Part shown: positions 55,861-64,000 of the stretch, in pieces | Position numbering within the stretch: the first letter of the stretch is position 1 | Layout of the letters: each line of letters starts with the position of its first letter | Origin: Crocinitomix catalasitica ATCC 23190 | GTDB taxonomy: Bacteria > Bacteroidota > Bacteroidia > Flavobacteriales_D > Crocinitomicaceae | Assembly (NCBI RefSeq): GCF_000621625.1 | Contig: NZ_JHXV01000020.1 | Coordinates: 1-64,000 of the forward strand | Direction: 5' to 3' | DNA length: 64,000 bases | Notes under the pieces: model-generated | What the model was told of the DNA's origin: nothing | Seen by the model: the letters and a program-made list of their open reading frames with translations, nothing else | Databases searched by the model: none | Program-made: the position numbers and the translations under genes

Positions 55861-58800
55861 ATGAAAAAGTTATTATTAAATATACTGATGTTGGGGATAG
55901 CGAATTCTTTGTTCGCTTATCTACATATAGGAGACACGAGACGCGTTGAAATCGAGTCTCGTGCTGCAGGTTGTGCTCCATCTAACGGGAGATTATTCTT
56001 GGAATACAATAATGTAAAAGCATTAATTGAAGTTGGGGGATCGCTTTGGCAGAATAGGGCAACATCAACTGGTTCTTATAATTTTCCAAAAGATGCGAAT
56101 ACAAGTGTTATATTCTCTGGATCATTATGGATGGGCGGAGAAGATATTAATGGTCAATTAAAGTTAGCTGCTCACCGTTTTAGAACTAACGGTAATGATT
56201 TTTGGGGTGGACCACTTGGAGATTTAACTTTAGGGAGTGGTAATTATAATCCGTTTAACCCAATTGAAGCTGAGTCTAATCTAGTTAAAGATAATGGTGC
56301 TGCGGAAGTTTATCCTGCTACTTGTGTTGAATTTGATCAATTTTTTACGATCAGACGAATAGAAGTAGAGCAGTTTATTGCTTGGTGGAATTGTGAGAAT
56401 GGTATTTCAGATCCAGAAGACTGTGAAGATGTAATTGCTCCAGACGAAGAAGTTATGGGTAGAATTTTAAACTGGCCAGCTCATGGTAAAGAATCTTTAG
56501 GACAAGATTTCTATTTAGCGCCTTTTTACGATAATGATAGAGATGGTGATGGTGGAAATGGAATTTATAATCCATTAGAAGATGGTGATTACCCTTGGTA
56601 TGATGTAGATAAAAAAATAGATTGTAGAACAGATCGTCGTGTAACTTTATTCGGTGATGAAACGCATTGGTGGGTATTTAATGATAAAGGGAATATTCAT
56701 ACAGAAACTGGAGGTGATCCAATTGGAATGGAGATTCGTGCACAAGCATTTGCTTTTGCTACAGATGATGAGATCAATAATATGACCTTTTATAATTACG
56801 AATTAATTAACCGTGGTACGCAAACTTTGTTTAATACATATTTTGGTCAATATGTAGATCCTGATGTTGGTGGTGCTGGTGATGATTTTGTTGGTTGTGA
56901 TGTGGGGAGAGGTTTAGGATATGCTTATAATGGAGATTTAAATGATGACGCTCCATTAAGTGGTGAGCCAACATATGGTGCTAATCCACCAGCTGTTGGT
57001 GTAGATTTTTTTGAGGGTCCTTACCAAGATAATGATGGTATTGCGAATCCTATTGGAATTGCTGAGAATGAAGCCTTGAATGGTTTAGGATATGGTGATG
57101 ACATTGTTGATAATGAGCGTTTTGGGATGCAAGGATTTATGTATTATACGAATGTTGGTAGTGCTAATTATAATGATCCTACAATTGCTTCCCAGTATTA
57201 TTTATACTTGCAGTCAATCTGGAAAAATAGTGAAGTATTGAAATTTGGAGGAAATGGTAATACAAGTAGTAGTGGTGTGCAAACACGTTTTGCTTTCCCT
57301 GGTGCTTCTGATACTTTAGGTTGGGGTACTTATCCTAATCCTTTACCAAGTGCTGATGCTTGGAGTGAAGTGTCTGAAAATAATGATCCTGACGATAGAC
57401 GTTTTGTACAGTCAGCAGGACCGTTTACTTTGACGCCTGGTGCTGTAAACAATATTACTGTTGGTGTTGTGATTGGTGTAAGTGCGGATAGTGATATCGA
57501 AGCGCCATTAAGATCGTTATTTACTGCTGATACGAAAGCACAAAAATTATTTGAAAGTTGTTTCCAAATTCTTGAGCCACCAGTGGCGCCAGTATTAACA
57601 GTTCAAGAATTAGAAAATGAATTGATTTTATTTTTATCAACTCCAGCAGGAAGTCCTGCAATTGAGTCTTATGCTCAAAGAGATGAAGTTAATATTATAA
57701 CACCGGATGAACTACTTGCAATGGGTATTGTTTATGATGATACTTTCCGTTTTGAAGGGTACCAAATTTACCAGATGATTGATGAGAGTGCTTCAGTAAG
57801 TGATCTTAATGATGTTGCTAAAGCGAGATTGGTTGCACAAACTGATGTGCAAAATGATGTTGGTGAAATGGTAAATTATGGGAGAGATGAAGATAATATT
57901 CCTTTTGGAAATATAATGGTTGAGGCGGCTCCAGGTGGTGAATTAGACCAAGGAATTCGTCACTCATTCCGAATTACTGAAGATTTATTTGCTGAAGGTT
58001 CAAGAGCGTTGGTAAACCATAAAAAGTATTACTATATCGCAGTTTCTTATGCCTATAATAACTTTAAATCTTATAATCCTGATGATCCTGCTGCATTGGA
58101 TGGTCAAAAAGCTCCATATTTAAGATCAAGAAATGCAGGTACTTCAGGTAGTATTGAATCTGTAGAAGCAATTCCACATGATCCTTCACCAGAAGCTGAT
58201 GGTAGAGTATTTACTACAAGTTATGGTTTTCAACCTGAAATTACACAAATTGAAGGAATTGGAAATGGTGGTGCATTTATCGAATTAACTGACGCTTCTG
58301 TTCAAAATATTTTAACAAACAATCAAATTGATCACCCAGTTTATAAAGCAAATGCAGGTCCAATAGACGTTAGAGTGGTAGATCCACTTAATTTAAAAGA
58401 TGGTGATTATACAATTGGTTTTGGAAAAACAGCTGAAAGTATTGCTGAAGATGAATGGTGGATTCAAAGAGTTTATACTGAGGACGGTGCAACTTCTAGA
58501 GATACTGTATTTTCAAATCAAGTAATAGGTTTGTTAAGTGAACAATTAATTTTAGATTGGGGAATTGCAATTACGGTTAATCAACAATACTTTACTCGTT
58601 TTGGTGTTGATTTGTTTACTTCTCCGATAGATGCGACGATCACTTACCAAGATTCATCAAAACAATGGTTAGCATTCGTAAATGATCAAGATACTTACTA
58701 TCCATCAAATTGGATTAGAGTAGGTACTGATGATGCGAATTCTCAAAATACGGATGAAACTCCGAATGCTTTGTGTACTGTAGAAAATTGGATTTATGCA

Positions 58801-60084
58801 CCTTGTAACTATGATGATAATGGTGAAATGGATGCAGAAAATCAAGAGTATGAGAAATTGTTAGGTGGAGGTATTGCACCATTCAGATTTGTAGGATATG
58901 AGACTTATGGAATGCCTTTCGGAAAACCTGGTCAAGATTTATCTGAACCAACTTACGAATCTAGTAACGGTTCTGAATTCTTTTCAAGTGCACGTATAGC
59001 GCAAATTAAAGCCAGTTTAGAAGAGTTACATGATGTTGATATTGTTATTACTCAAGATAAATCTAAATGGACAAGATGTCCTGTGATTGAGATAAATAAT
59101 AATCCTGCCGTAACAGAACATGATGATTATATCTTAGAGCCTAGAGGTGATAAATCTGTTGATAAGAATGGATTAGCGGAAGGTGATCCTGGTGTTAATT
59201 TAGAGGAAGCAAATAGCGTAGATGCAACAGGTATGGGTTGGTTCCCAGGTTATGCAATTGATGTTAATACTGGAACAAGATTGAATATGGCTTTCAGTGA
59301 AAACTCATGGCTGTTAGGTGAAAATGGTAATGATATGATTTGGAATCCAACATCTAGTTATGCTGAAGAACTTGGAGATAATATAAATGATCCTTTATTC
59401 GGCGGAATGCATTATGTATATATCTTCGGTGTTGATGTTGATGGTACTGATGCTCCTGCTTATGACCAAGGTGCTTGGTTAAGAGATAAATTAGACCTAG
59501 TTAAATATGAAGCGAGAAGTGAAAGAAATTCAAACTATCGTGATGCTTGGACAAATTGTCAATGGGTTATGGAACCGATGTTAGCAGAAGATGAGGAGTT
59601 ATTGTCTACTGATGTAAAGATAAGTACTCGTATTAATATTCCTTATGATGAACGTACTGTAAATGGTGAAAACGAAGGTTTCCCAATGTATCAATTCAAT
59701 ATTAGTAATTCTTCTCGTGTAGCTGATTCAGATAAATTAGTTTCAGTTATTGATAATATCAAAATTGTACCGAATCCTTACTATGCATATAGCGCTTATG
59801 AAACTGGTAAATTAGACAATAGAGTAAAAATTACCAACTTACCAGAAAGATGTGAAGTGAATATCTTCAATATGCAAGGTGCTTTAGTTAGATCTTATAA
59901 GAAAGATGATGCAATCACTTCTTTAGATTGGGATTTAAAGAATGCTAAGAATATTCCAATTGCCGGTGGAATTTATTTAATTCATATCAAAATTGAAGTG
60001 AATGAAGACGGTGGTGTTAAGGAATACGAAAAGGTACTGAAATGGTATGGTGTTATGCGACAACCTGATTTAGATAATTTATAA
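55861..60084 (+). CDS. Very large secreted protein of the TonB/PorV-like locus, function unknown
   Basis: A 1,407-residue protein with a signal peptide (KKLLLNILMLGIANSLFAY). The N-terminal part (about 35-110) holds 'FLEYNNVKALIEVGGSLWQ' and 'VIFSGSLWMGGEDINGQLKLAAHRFRTNGNDFWGGPL', a block I associate with large Bacteroidota secreted proteins. The middle is rich in Asp/Asn/Gly loops that may bind calcium ('FYDNDRDGDGGNGIYNPLEDGDYP'). The C-terminal region (about 1300-1390; 'IVPNPYYAYSAYET', 'NIFNMQGALVRSYK', 'IPIAGGIYLIHIKI') resembles a FlgD/T9SS-type sorting domain but continues into an unusual tail ending QPDLDNL. It lies 30 bp after the receptor gene. Likely surface-exposed; function unknown. 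Confidence 0.8.
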   Translation: MKKLLLNILMLGIANSLFAYLHIGDTRRVEIESRAAGCAPSNGRLFLEYNNVKALIEVGGSLWQNRATSTGSYNFPKDANTSVIFSGSLWMGGEDINGQLKLAAHRFRTNGNDFWGGPLGDLTLGSGNYNPFNPIEAESNLVKDNGAAEVYPATCVEFDQFFTIRRIEVEQFIAWWNCENGISDPEDCEDVIAPDEEVMGRILNWPAHGKESLGQDFYLAPFYDNDRDGDGGNGIYNPLEDGDYPWYDVDKKIDCRTDRRVTLFGDETHWWVFNDKGNIHTETGGDPIGMEIRAQAFAFATDDEINNMTFYNYELINRGTQTLFNTYFGQYVDPDVGGAGDDFVGCDVGRGLGYAYNGDLNDDAPLSGEPTYGANPPAVGVDFFEGPYQDNDGIANPIGIAENEALNGLGYGDDIVDNERFGMQGFMYYTNVGSANYNDPTIASQYYLYLQSIWKNSEVLKFGGNGNTSSSGVQTRFAFPGASDTLGWGTYPNPLPSADAWSEVSENNDPDDRRFVQSAGPFTLTPGAVNNITVGVVIGVSADSDIEAPLRSLFTADTKAQKLFESCFQILEPPVAPVLTVQELENELILFLSTPAGSPAIESYAQRDEVNIITPDELLAMGIVYDDTFRFEGYQIYQMIDESASVSDLNDVAKARLVAQTDVQNDVGEMVNYGRDEDNIPFGNIMVEAAPGGELDQGIRHSFRITEDLFAEGSRALVNHKKYYYIAVSYAYNNFKSYNPDDPAALDGQKAPYLRSRNAGTSGSIESVEAIPHDPSPEADGRVFTTSYGFQPEITQIEGIGNGGAFIELTDASVQNILTNNQIDHPVYKANAGPIDVRVVDPLNLKDGDYTIGFGKTAESIAEDEWWIQRVYTEDGATSRDTVFSNQVIGLLSEQLILDWGIAITVNQQYFTRFGVDLFTSPIDATITYQDSSKQWLAFVNDQDTYYPSNWIRVGTDDANSQNTDETPNALCTVENWIYAPCNYDDNGEMDAENQEYEKLLGGGIAPFRFVGYETYGMPFGKPGQDLSEPTYESSNGSEFFSSARIAQIKASLEELHDVDIVITQDKSKWTRCPVIEINNNPAVTEHDDYILEPRGDKSVDKNGLAEGDPGVNLEEANSVDATGMGWFPGYAIDVNTGTRLNMAFSENSWLLGENGNDMIWNPTSSYAEELGDNINDPLFGGMHYVYIFGVDVDGTDAPAYDQGAWLRDKLDLVKYEARSERNSNYRDAWTNCQWVMEPMLAEDEELLSTDVKISTRINIPYDERTVNGENEGFPMYQFNISNSSRVADSDKLVSVIDNIKIVPNPYYAYSAYETGKLDNRVKITNLPERCEVNIFNMQGALVRSYKKDDAITSLDWDLKNAKNIPIAGGIYLIHIKIEVNEDGGVKEYEKVLKWYGVMRQPDLDNL

Positions 60085-60119
60085 TAGTTAATCGCATTTG
60101 AATTTAAAAAACGTTTAGA

Positions 60120-61199
60120 ATGAAAATAAATAAATTAATTCAACGAACTATTTTGGCAGGATTTGCCGTAGCACTATCAACAACCGCTGGTTTTGCTGGG
60201 AATGGTGATCGTGTTGGTTCTGCTGGAGCATCTGAATTATTAATTAATCCATGGGCAAGAAGTTCTGCTTGGGCTGATGCCGGCATATCTTGTGTAAATG
60301 GAATTGATGCAATTTTTACGAATATTGCTGGTTTAGCTTTTACTGATAAAACAGAAATCCGTTTTGATAGAACAAATTGGTTAGGTGGATCTGGTGTTAC
60401 AATTAATTCAGCAGGTTTAGCTCAACGAATTTCAGAAAGTAGTGTTATATCGATAGCGGTTATGGCAACTAGTTTTGGTGAAATTGATATTACTACTGTC
60501 GAATTACCCGAGGGTGGTTTAGGTACATATTCTCCTACATACTCTAACTTTAATGTCGGGTATGCCCGTGAATTTTCAAATTCAATTTATGGTGGAATTA
60601 ATGTGAAGGTAATTTCACAATCAATTTCTAACCTTAGAGCTACAGGTGTTGCAATTGATGCTGGAATTAGATACGTAACTGGTGAAGAGGATCAAATGAA
60701 ATTTGGTATTGCACTGAAAAACGTTGGACCTACTATGAATGTTAAAGGTGATGGTATTTCATTGCAGGCTGAATATCCTGGAACTGGTGATCTAGCTACT
60801 TTGGAGCAAAGAGCAAATTCATCTGAACTTCCTTCTTTATTAGCGATTGGTGGATCTTATGATTTTAATTTCTCAGAAACTAGTAAATTAACTATAGCCT
60901 TAGGTTTCTCTGCTAACTCGTTCTCTAACGATCAATACCGCCTAGGATTGAATTATGCAATGGAATTGGATAAAGCTAAGTTCGATTTAATGGCAGGATA
61001 CGTTTATGAAAAAGGTGTTTTTGCTAGTGATTTTGATTTTGATCAAAGAACAACAGCTTTGAGTGGATTGACTGCTGGGGTATCTGTCGATGCGCTAGTT
61101 GGTGAAAAGAAAAACATGATTGGTATTCAATATGCTTTTAGACAAACAAGAGCTTTTGATAACGTTCACACAATTGGTTTAAGTATCGGAATCAAATAA
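60120..61199 (+). CDS. PorV/PorQ-family outer-membrane barrel protein
   Basis: A 359-residue protein with a signal peptide (about residues 1-26, ending AGFAG) and the PorV/PorQ (UPF0164-like) start 'RVGSAGASELLINPWARSSAWADAGISCVNGIDAIFTNIAGLA'. About fourteen amphipathic beta strands follow, ending 'VHTIGLSIGIK'. PorV shuttles T9SS cargo from the translocon to the attachment machinery, and paralogues serve particular cargo. Sitting 35 bp behind the 1,407-residue secreted protein, it may be a dedicated partner. It could instead be an unrelated barrel of the family; the true PorV is probably encoded elsewhere. Confidence 0.8.
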   Translation: MKINKLIQRTILAGFAVALSTTAGFAGNGDRVGSAGASELLINPWARSSAWADAGISCVNGIDAIFTNIAGLAFTDKTEIRFDRTNWLGGSGVTINSAGLAQRISESSVISIAVMATSFGEIDITTVELPEGGLGTYSPTYSNFNVGYAREFSNSIYGGINVKVISQSISNLRATGVAIDAGIRYVTGEEDQMKFGIALKNVGPTMNVKGDGISLQAEYPGTGDLATLEQRANSSELPSLLAIGGSYDFNFSETSKLTIALGFSANSFSNDQYRLGLNYAMELDKAKFDLMAGYVYEKGVFASDFDFDQRTTALSGLTAGVSVDALVGEKKNMIGIQYAFRQTRAFDNVHTIGLSIGIK

Positions 61200-61223
61200 A
61201 ATTCTATTTTTAACTTCGGTCTT

Positions 61224-61249
61224 TTGACTGATAATTTTTATTACATTTG
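61224..61249 (+). promoter_or_regulatory. Probable greA promoter
   Basis: TACATTTG at 61242-61249 with a TTG at 61224-61226 (15-base spacer, short). The predicted start falls at the foot of the hairpin at 61255. Confidence 0.4.
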
Positions 61250-61254
61250 TTATT

Positions 61255-61282
61255 AAGAGAGCCTTTTTTTAAAGGCTCTCTT
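61255..61282 (+). terminator. 12-bp hairpin between the PorV-like gene and greA
   Basis: Arms 61255-61266 and 61271-61282 (aagagagccttt / aaaggctctctt) with a TTTT loop. It lacks a T-run after the stem, so it is either a weak terminator for the upstream operon or a structured 5' end of the greA mRNA. Confidence 0.5.
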
Positions 61283-61303
61283 GTTACGTTTAAATATTAT
61301 GTT

Positions 61304-61777
61304 ATGGCAGATATTAGTTATTACACAAAGGCAGGCTTAGATAAGCTTAAAGCTGAATTGCACCACATGAAAACCGTGCAAAGACCATCTATTTCAGAAC
61401 AAATTGGTGAGGCAATTGATAAAGGTGATTTATCAGAAAATGCGGAGTATGATGCAGCCAAAGAAGCACAAGGTTTATTGGAAGCTAAAATAAACAAGTT
61501 AGAGACGGTTATTTCTAATGCAAGAGTGTTAGATGATAAAGATATAGATGCAACTAAGGTGCTTATTTTAAGTAACGTTAAAATAAAGAATGTTGATAAT
61601 GGTATGGAATTAACTTATACTTTAGTCGCCGAAAATGAGGCTAGTTTAAAGGATAAGAAAATATCTGTTGACTCTCCAATTGGAAGAGGTTTATTAGGCA
61701 AGTCTGTGGGTGATATTGCCGATATTCAAGTTCCAAATGGAATTATGAAGTTTGAAGTGATTGAAATAACACGTTAA
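61304..61777 (+). CDS. greA: Transcription elongation factor GreA
   Basis: A 157-residue protein from the ATG at 61304 (MADISYYTKAGLDKLKAEL); the in-frame upstream extension from 61247 would be translated through the hairpin and is rejected. The N-terminal coiled coil carries the conserved acidic tip 'IDKGDLSENAEYDAAKEAQG', which reaches into RNA polymerase to rescue backtracked complexes. The C-terminal FKBP-like domain has 'ISVDSPIGRGLLGKSVGDIADIQVPNG'. Normal family length. It is 2 bp from the HIT gene. Confidence 0.95.
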   Translation: MADISYYTKAGLDKLKAELHHMKTVQRPSISEQIGEAIDKGDLSENAEYDAAKEAQGLLEAKINKLETVISNARVLDDKDIDATKVLILSNVKIKNVDNGMELTYTLVAENEASLKDKKISVDSPIGRGLLGKSVGDIADIQVPNGIMKFEVIEITR

Positions 61778-61779
61778 TT

Positions 61780-62169
61780 ATGGCTAGTATTTTCACAAAA
61801 ATAATTGCCGGTGAAATTCCTTCTCATAAAATAGCAGAGAACGACAAATTCTTTGCCTTTTTAGATATTTCTCCACTTCAAAAAGGACATACTCTTGTGG
61901 TTCCTAAAAAAGAAGTGGACTATATATTTGATGTAGAAGATGATTTACTATCAGAGATGATAATCTTTGCTAAAAATGTTGCAATAAAGATTAAAAAAGC
62001 CTTTCCTTGTAATAGAATTGGAATGACTGTGATTGGTTTAGAAGTCCCTCATGCTCATATTCATTTAATTCCTATTAATAGTATGAATGATATGAATTTT
62101 GCTTCAGATAAATTGACTTTAACGAATGATGAATTAGCGACTATAGCTGAAGCAATTCGATTGTCATAG
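61780..62169 (+). CDS. HIT family nucleotide-binding protein
   Basis: A 129-residue Hint-type histidine triad protein. It has 'IFTKIIAGEIPSHKIAENDKF', 'FAFLDISPLQKGHTLVVPKKEVDYIFD' and the HxHxH motif in 'VPHAHIHLIPIN'. Such proteins hydrolyse nucleoside phosphoramidates or adenylates. It is co-transcribed with greA and ended by a hairpin terminator. Confidence 0.93.
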   Translation: MASIFTKIIAGEIPSHKIAENDKFFAFLDISPLQKGHTLVVPKKEVDYIFDVEDDLLSEMIIFAKNVAIKIKKAFPCNRIGMTVIGLEVPHAHIHLIPINSMNDMNFASDKLTLTNDELATIAEAIRLS

Positions 62170-62190
62170 TTCAAAAAATTAGCACAAAAA

Positions 62191-62222
62191 AAAAATCTAC
62201 CGATTACGGTAGATTTTTTTTT
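62191..62222. terminator. Bidirectional terminator after the HIT gene
   Basis: Stem atctaccg / cggtagat (62195-62214), a 4-base loop, a long A-run before and a T-run after, between convergent genes. Confidence 0.92.
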
Positions 62223-62236
62223 TGCTCTATTTTGAA

Positions 62237-63334
62237 TTATTTCTTTTTCTTTAATTTAGAATCTTGCTCAATTACTTTGTCATCATCTTCACCCTTTTCA
62301 ATCTTTTTCACAATTAATTTATTGGTGCCTACTTCAATTAATGCAACGTATATAACTCTATTGTATTCCGTAGAAGCAACGCATGTAGTTTTGCGTGCAG
62401 ATAGATTTGTTACATTACCCCAATTCCCCTTCTTATTGTTCTTTAAGAATTGCGCAACTTGAATTGTTTTACTATTTGCCGTGAAGAAAAAGTATTCAGA
62501 AATAACTAAGTTTATGTCCTTACCTCCGAAAGTAGACTTTGTCTCTAACTCTTCTAATGTTTCCCATTTACTTGCCGCGTCTTCAAGACTTATAATAACT
62601 GGTGAACCCATTTCATTAGGGTAGGTTAAATAAGCTTTGTTATCAATGAATTCAAAATCGAATATTTCGTTAATATTTTCAATTTTAAGTGGCTTCGTCA
62701 AAGAAGGCCATTCTGAAATTTCAGTTGTTTGATTTACTTTTTTGAAATTAATCGCACTACCATCGGTATAGGCCATAAATAAATCGCCTCGAATATTTGC
62801 TGCTATTTTATAATCACTTGCCTCTTCTGTAGATATTAAGTCCACATCATACCACGAATTGTCAAGTAGAGAAATCATACGTAACATTTCATAGTCAGCA
62901 TCTTCATAAACGATATATGGTTTCTCTCCAATAATAGCAAATTCAGGGTCGGTGATATTACCAGATCCAAAACTAACCTCACCTACAGTCTCCCATACAT
63001 CGGCCATACTTCTAATAACAGACATTTTATTGTCATAGTAACAAAATACATATGGCGTATTTTTGTGATTGTATAAATCCAATTTTACTGCTTTCTTAAT
63101 ACCACTGATTGTAGATTCACCGATTTGTTCCCATTTACCTCTATAAAATCTGCGCACTACAATAGTTCCATCTTCTATACTTGCAACGGTAATCAATCTA
63201 CCAATTTGTTCTATATCAACAACTGGAGAATTAGCATTCTCTGAGATGAAATCTGCTCCGTGAGTGGATACCAACTGGGAAAATCCTGTGTTTCCAATGA
63301 TTAATATAATTAAGGCAATAAATAATTTTTTCAT
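62237..63334 (-). CDS. Secreted protein, probable beta-propeller, function unknown
   Basis: A 365-residue protein with a signal peptide (KKLFIALIILIIGNTGFSQ). Repeating segments of roughly 50 residues ('GKWEQIGESTISGIKKAVKLDLYNHKNTPYVFCYYD', 'DVWETVGEVSFGSGNITDPEFAIIGEKPYIVYED', 'NSWYDVDLIST...AANIRGDLFMAYTD', 'SKWETLEELETKSTFGGKDI') suggest a propeller. The C-terminus is lysine-rich (DSKLKKKK), with no T9SS sorting domain. I do not recognise a family. Single gene converging on greA-HIT. Confidence 0.7.
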   Translation of the reverse strand: MKKLFIALIILIIGNTGFSQLVSTHGADFISENANSPVVDIEQIGRLITVASIEDGTIVVRRFYRGKWEQIGESTISGIKKAVKLDLYNHKNTPYVFCYYDNKMSVIRSMADVWETVGEVSFGSGNITDPEFAIIGEKPYIVYEDADYEMLRMISLLDNSWYDVDLISTEEASDYKIAANIRGDLFMAYTDGSAINFKKVNQTTEISEWPSLTKPLKIENINEIFDFEFIDNKAYLTYPNEMGSPVIISLEDAASKWETLEELETKSTFGGKDINLVISEYFFFTANSKTIQVAQFLKNNKKGNWGNVTNLSARKTTCVASTEYNRVIYVALIEVGTNKLIVKKIEKGEDDDKVIEQDSKLKKKK

Positions 63335-63475
63335 TTTAATAATTTTTATCGAATATAATTAAAAATGTAGAATCTTCATGGAATTTTAGCCAGATTCAGC
63401 ATTTTTTAGTGACGATTTAATTTCTGTTTTTCTAGATGAATACAATCTCCATGCCGAAATGAATAATAATCAATT

Positions 63476-64000
63476 TTAACGTTGTTTAATTTTAGTTGGG
63501 TTGTCGGATATAAAAGCCTTCCAAGATCCCGATTTCGACTTATTATGTTCACCTATTCCTCCTTGAAAATGATGACATACTGCAGCTGCTAAACCATCCG
63601 TAGCATCTAAGTATTTTGGCAATTCTTTAATATTTAACAAGCGTTGTAACATAGCGGCAACTTGTTCTTTAGATGCGTTTCCACTTCCCGTAATAGATTG
63701 TTTTATCTTCTTGGGCGTGTATTCTTCAAAAGGTAAATTTTTATTCAATGCTGCTCCAATGGCCACGCCTTGTGCTCTTCCTAGTTTCAACATGGATTGA
63801 ACATTTTTGCCGAAGAATGGTGCCTCAATCGCCATTTCGTCGGGTTTGTAACTTACAATCAATTCGTCAACTCTATCAAATATGCGTTTGAGCTTATCAG
63901 GATGTTCTTTGATTTTTGAAAGATGAATTACACCAAATGTGACTAAGGTCATTTCTTTACCTTTAATGTGGACAATTCCATATCCCATTTCACTCGTTCC
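63476..64000 (-). CDS. ruvC: Holliday junction resolvase RuvC (N-terminus beyond window edge)
   Basis: The frame is open to base 64000 and reads [17 protein letters not shown], so the start and the first catalytic aspartate (in the usual 'GIDPGT') lie outside the window. An internal ATG at 63988 is not the start. Visible RuvC features are '[32 protein letters not shown]' with the second acidic site, '[27 protein letters not shown]' and '[16 protein letters not shown]' with the third acidic site. It resolves recombination junctions with RuvAB. The lysine-rich C-terminal tail is slightly extended. Confidence 0.93.
   Translation of the reverse strand, partial: GTSEMGYGIVHIKGKEMTLVTFGVIHLSKIKEHPDKLKRIFDRVDELIVSYKPDEMAIEAPFFGKNVQSMLKLGRAQGVAIGAALNKNLPFEEYTPKKIKQSITGSGNASKEQVAAMLQRLLNIKELPKYLDATDGLAAAVCHHFQGGIGEHNKSKSGSWKAFISDNPTKIKQR

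Overview
The window is chromosomal DNA of a Bacteroidota bacterium, most likely Flavobacteriales (perhaps a Crocinitomicaceae or Cryomorphaceae relative; this placement is inference). The evidence is AT-rich DNA, several large secreted proteins with 'YPNP'-type C-terminal domains of type IX secretion (T9SS) cargo, two TonB-dependent receptors with carboxypeptidase-like N-terminal domains, a PorV/PorQ-family barrel, an atpD-atpC pair split from the other ATP synthase genes, and promoters of the TTG / TAnnTTTG type. I found no rRNA, tRNA or CRISPR.

Layout. 1-0.8 kb: the end of an IS1182-like insertion sequence runs off the left edge and abuts the remains of a gene it appears to have cut. 1-3 kb: a kelch protein and a DUF2797 protein (minus). 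3.2-6.4 kb: MlaE/MlaF-like lipid ABC transporter followed by a coiled-coil membrane protein and a DUF1684 protein. 6.5-11.6 kb: secreted thioredoxin, gpsA, a TonB-dependent receptor and an rRNA methyltransferase. 11.7-15.7 kb: SUF iron-sulfur operon sufA/iscA-sufB-sufC-sufD (minus), divergent from the succinate dehydrogenase/fumarate reductase operon (15.9-19.4 kb). 19.5-21.5 kb: a glycosyltransferase-like gene whose last 66 bases recur 1,059 bp further on, bracketing an inserted lipoprotein gene. 21.5-23 kb: LRR protein and ribF. 23.2-25 kb: atpD-atpC. 25.3-29.8 kb: uppS-bamA-skp-skp, the envelope module. 29.9-31.8 kb: murI, a membrane protein and a divergent ThiE-like protein. 31.8-38.7 kb: TPP riboswitch and thiS-thiC-thiE1-thiD-(membrane protein)-thiE2-thiG-thiH.

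38.8-49 kb: a minus-strand island of secreted proteins. It holds two paralogous seven-bladed propeller proteins with Cys-pair repeats, a CotH/lamin-tail protein and a kelch protein, with a bacterial geranylgeranylglyceryl-phosphate synthase embedded. 49-52 kb: phosphopantetheinyl transferase, ahcY, a Rieske-like lipoprotein that has lost its iron ligands, and a small secreted basic protein. 52-61.2 kb: a three-gene surface locus of a 1,246-residue TonB receptor, a 1,407-residue secreted protein and a PorV/PorQ-like barrel. 61.3-64 kb: greA, a HIT protein, a secreted protein and the 3' part of ruvC.

Central metabolism and envelope building dominate. The least understood parts are the secreted-protein island, the TonB/1407/PorV locus, the extra membrane and ThiE-like proteins around the thiamine operon, and the MlaEF operon that lacks an obvious MCE partner.
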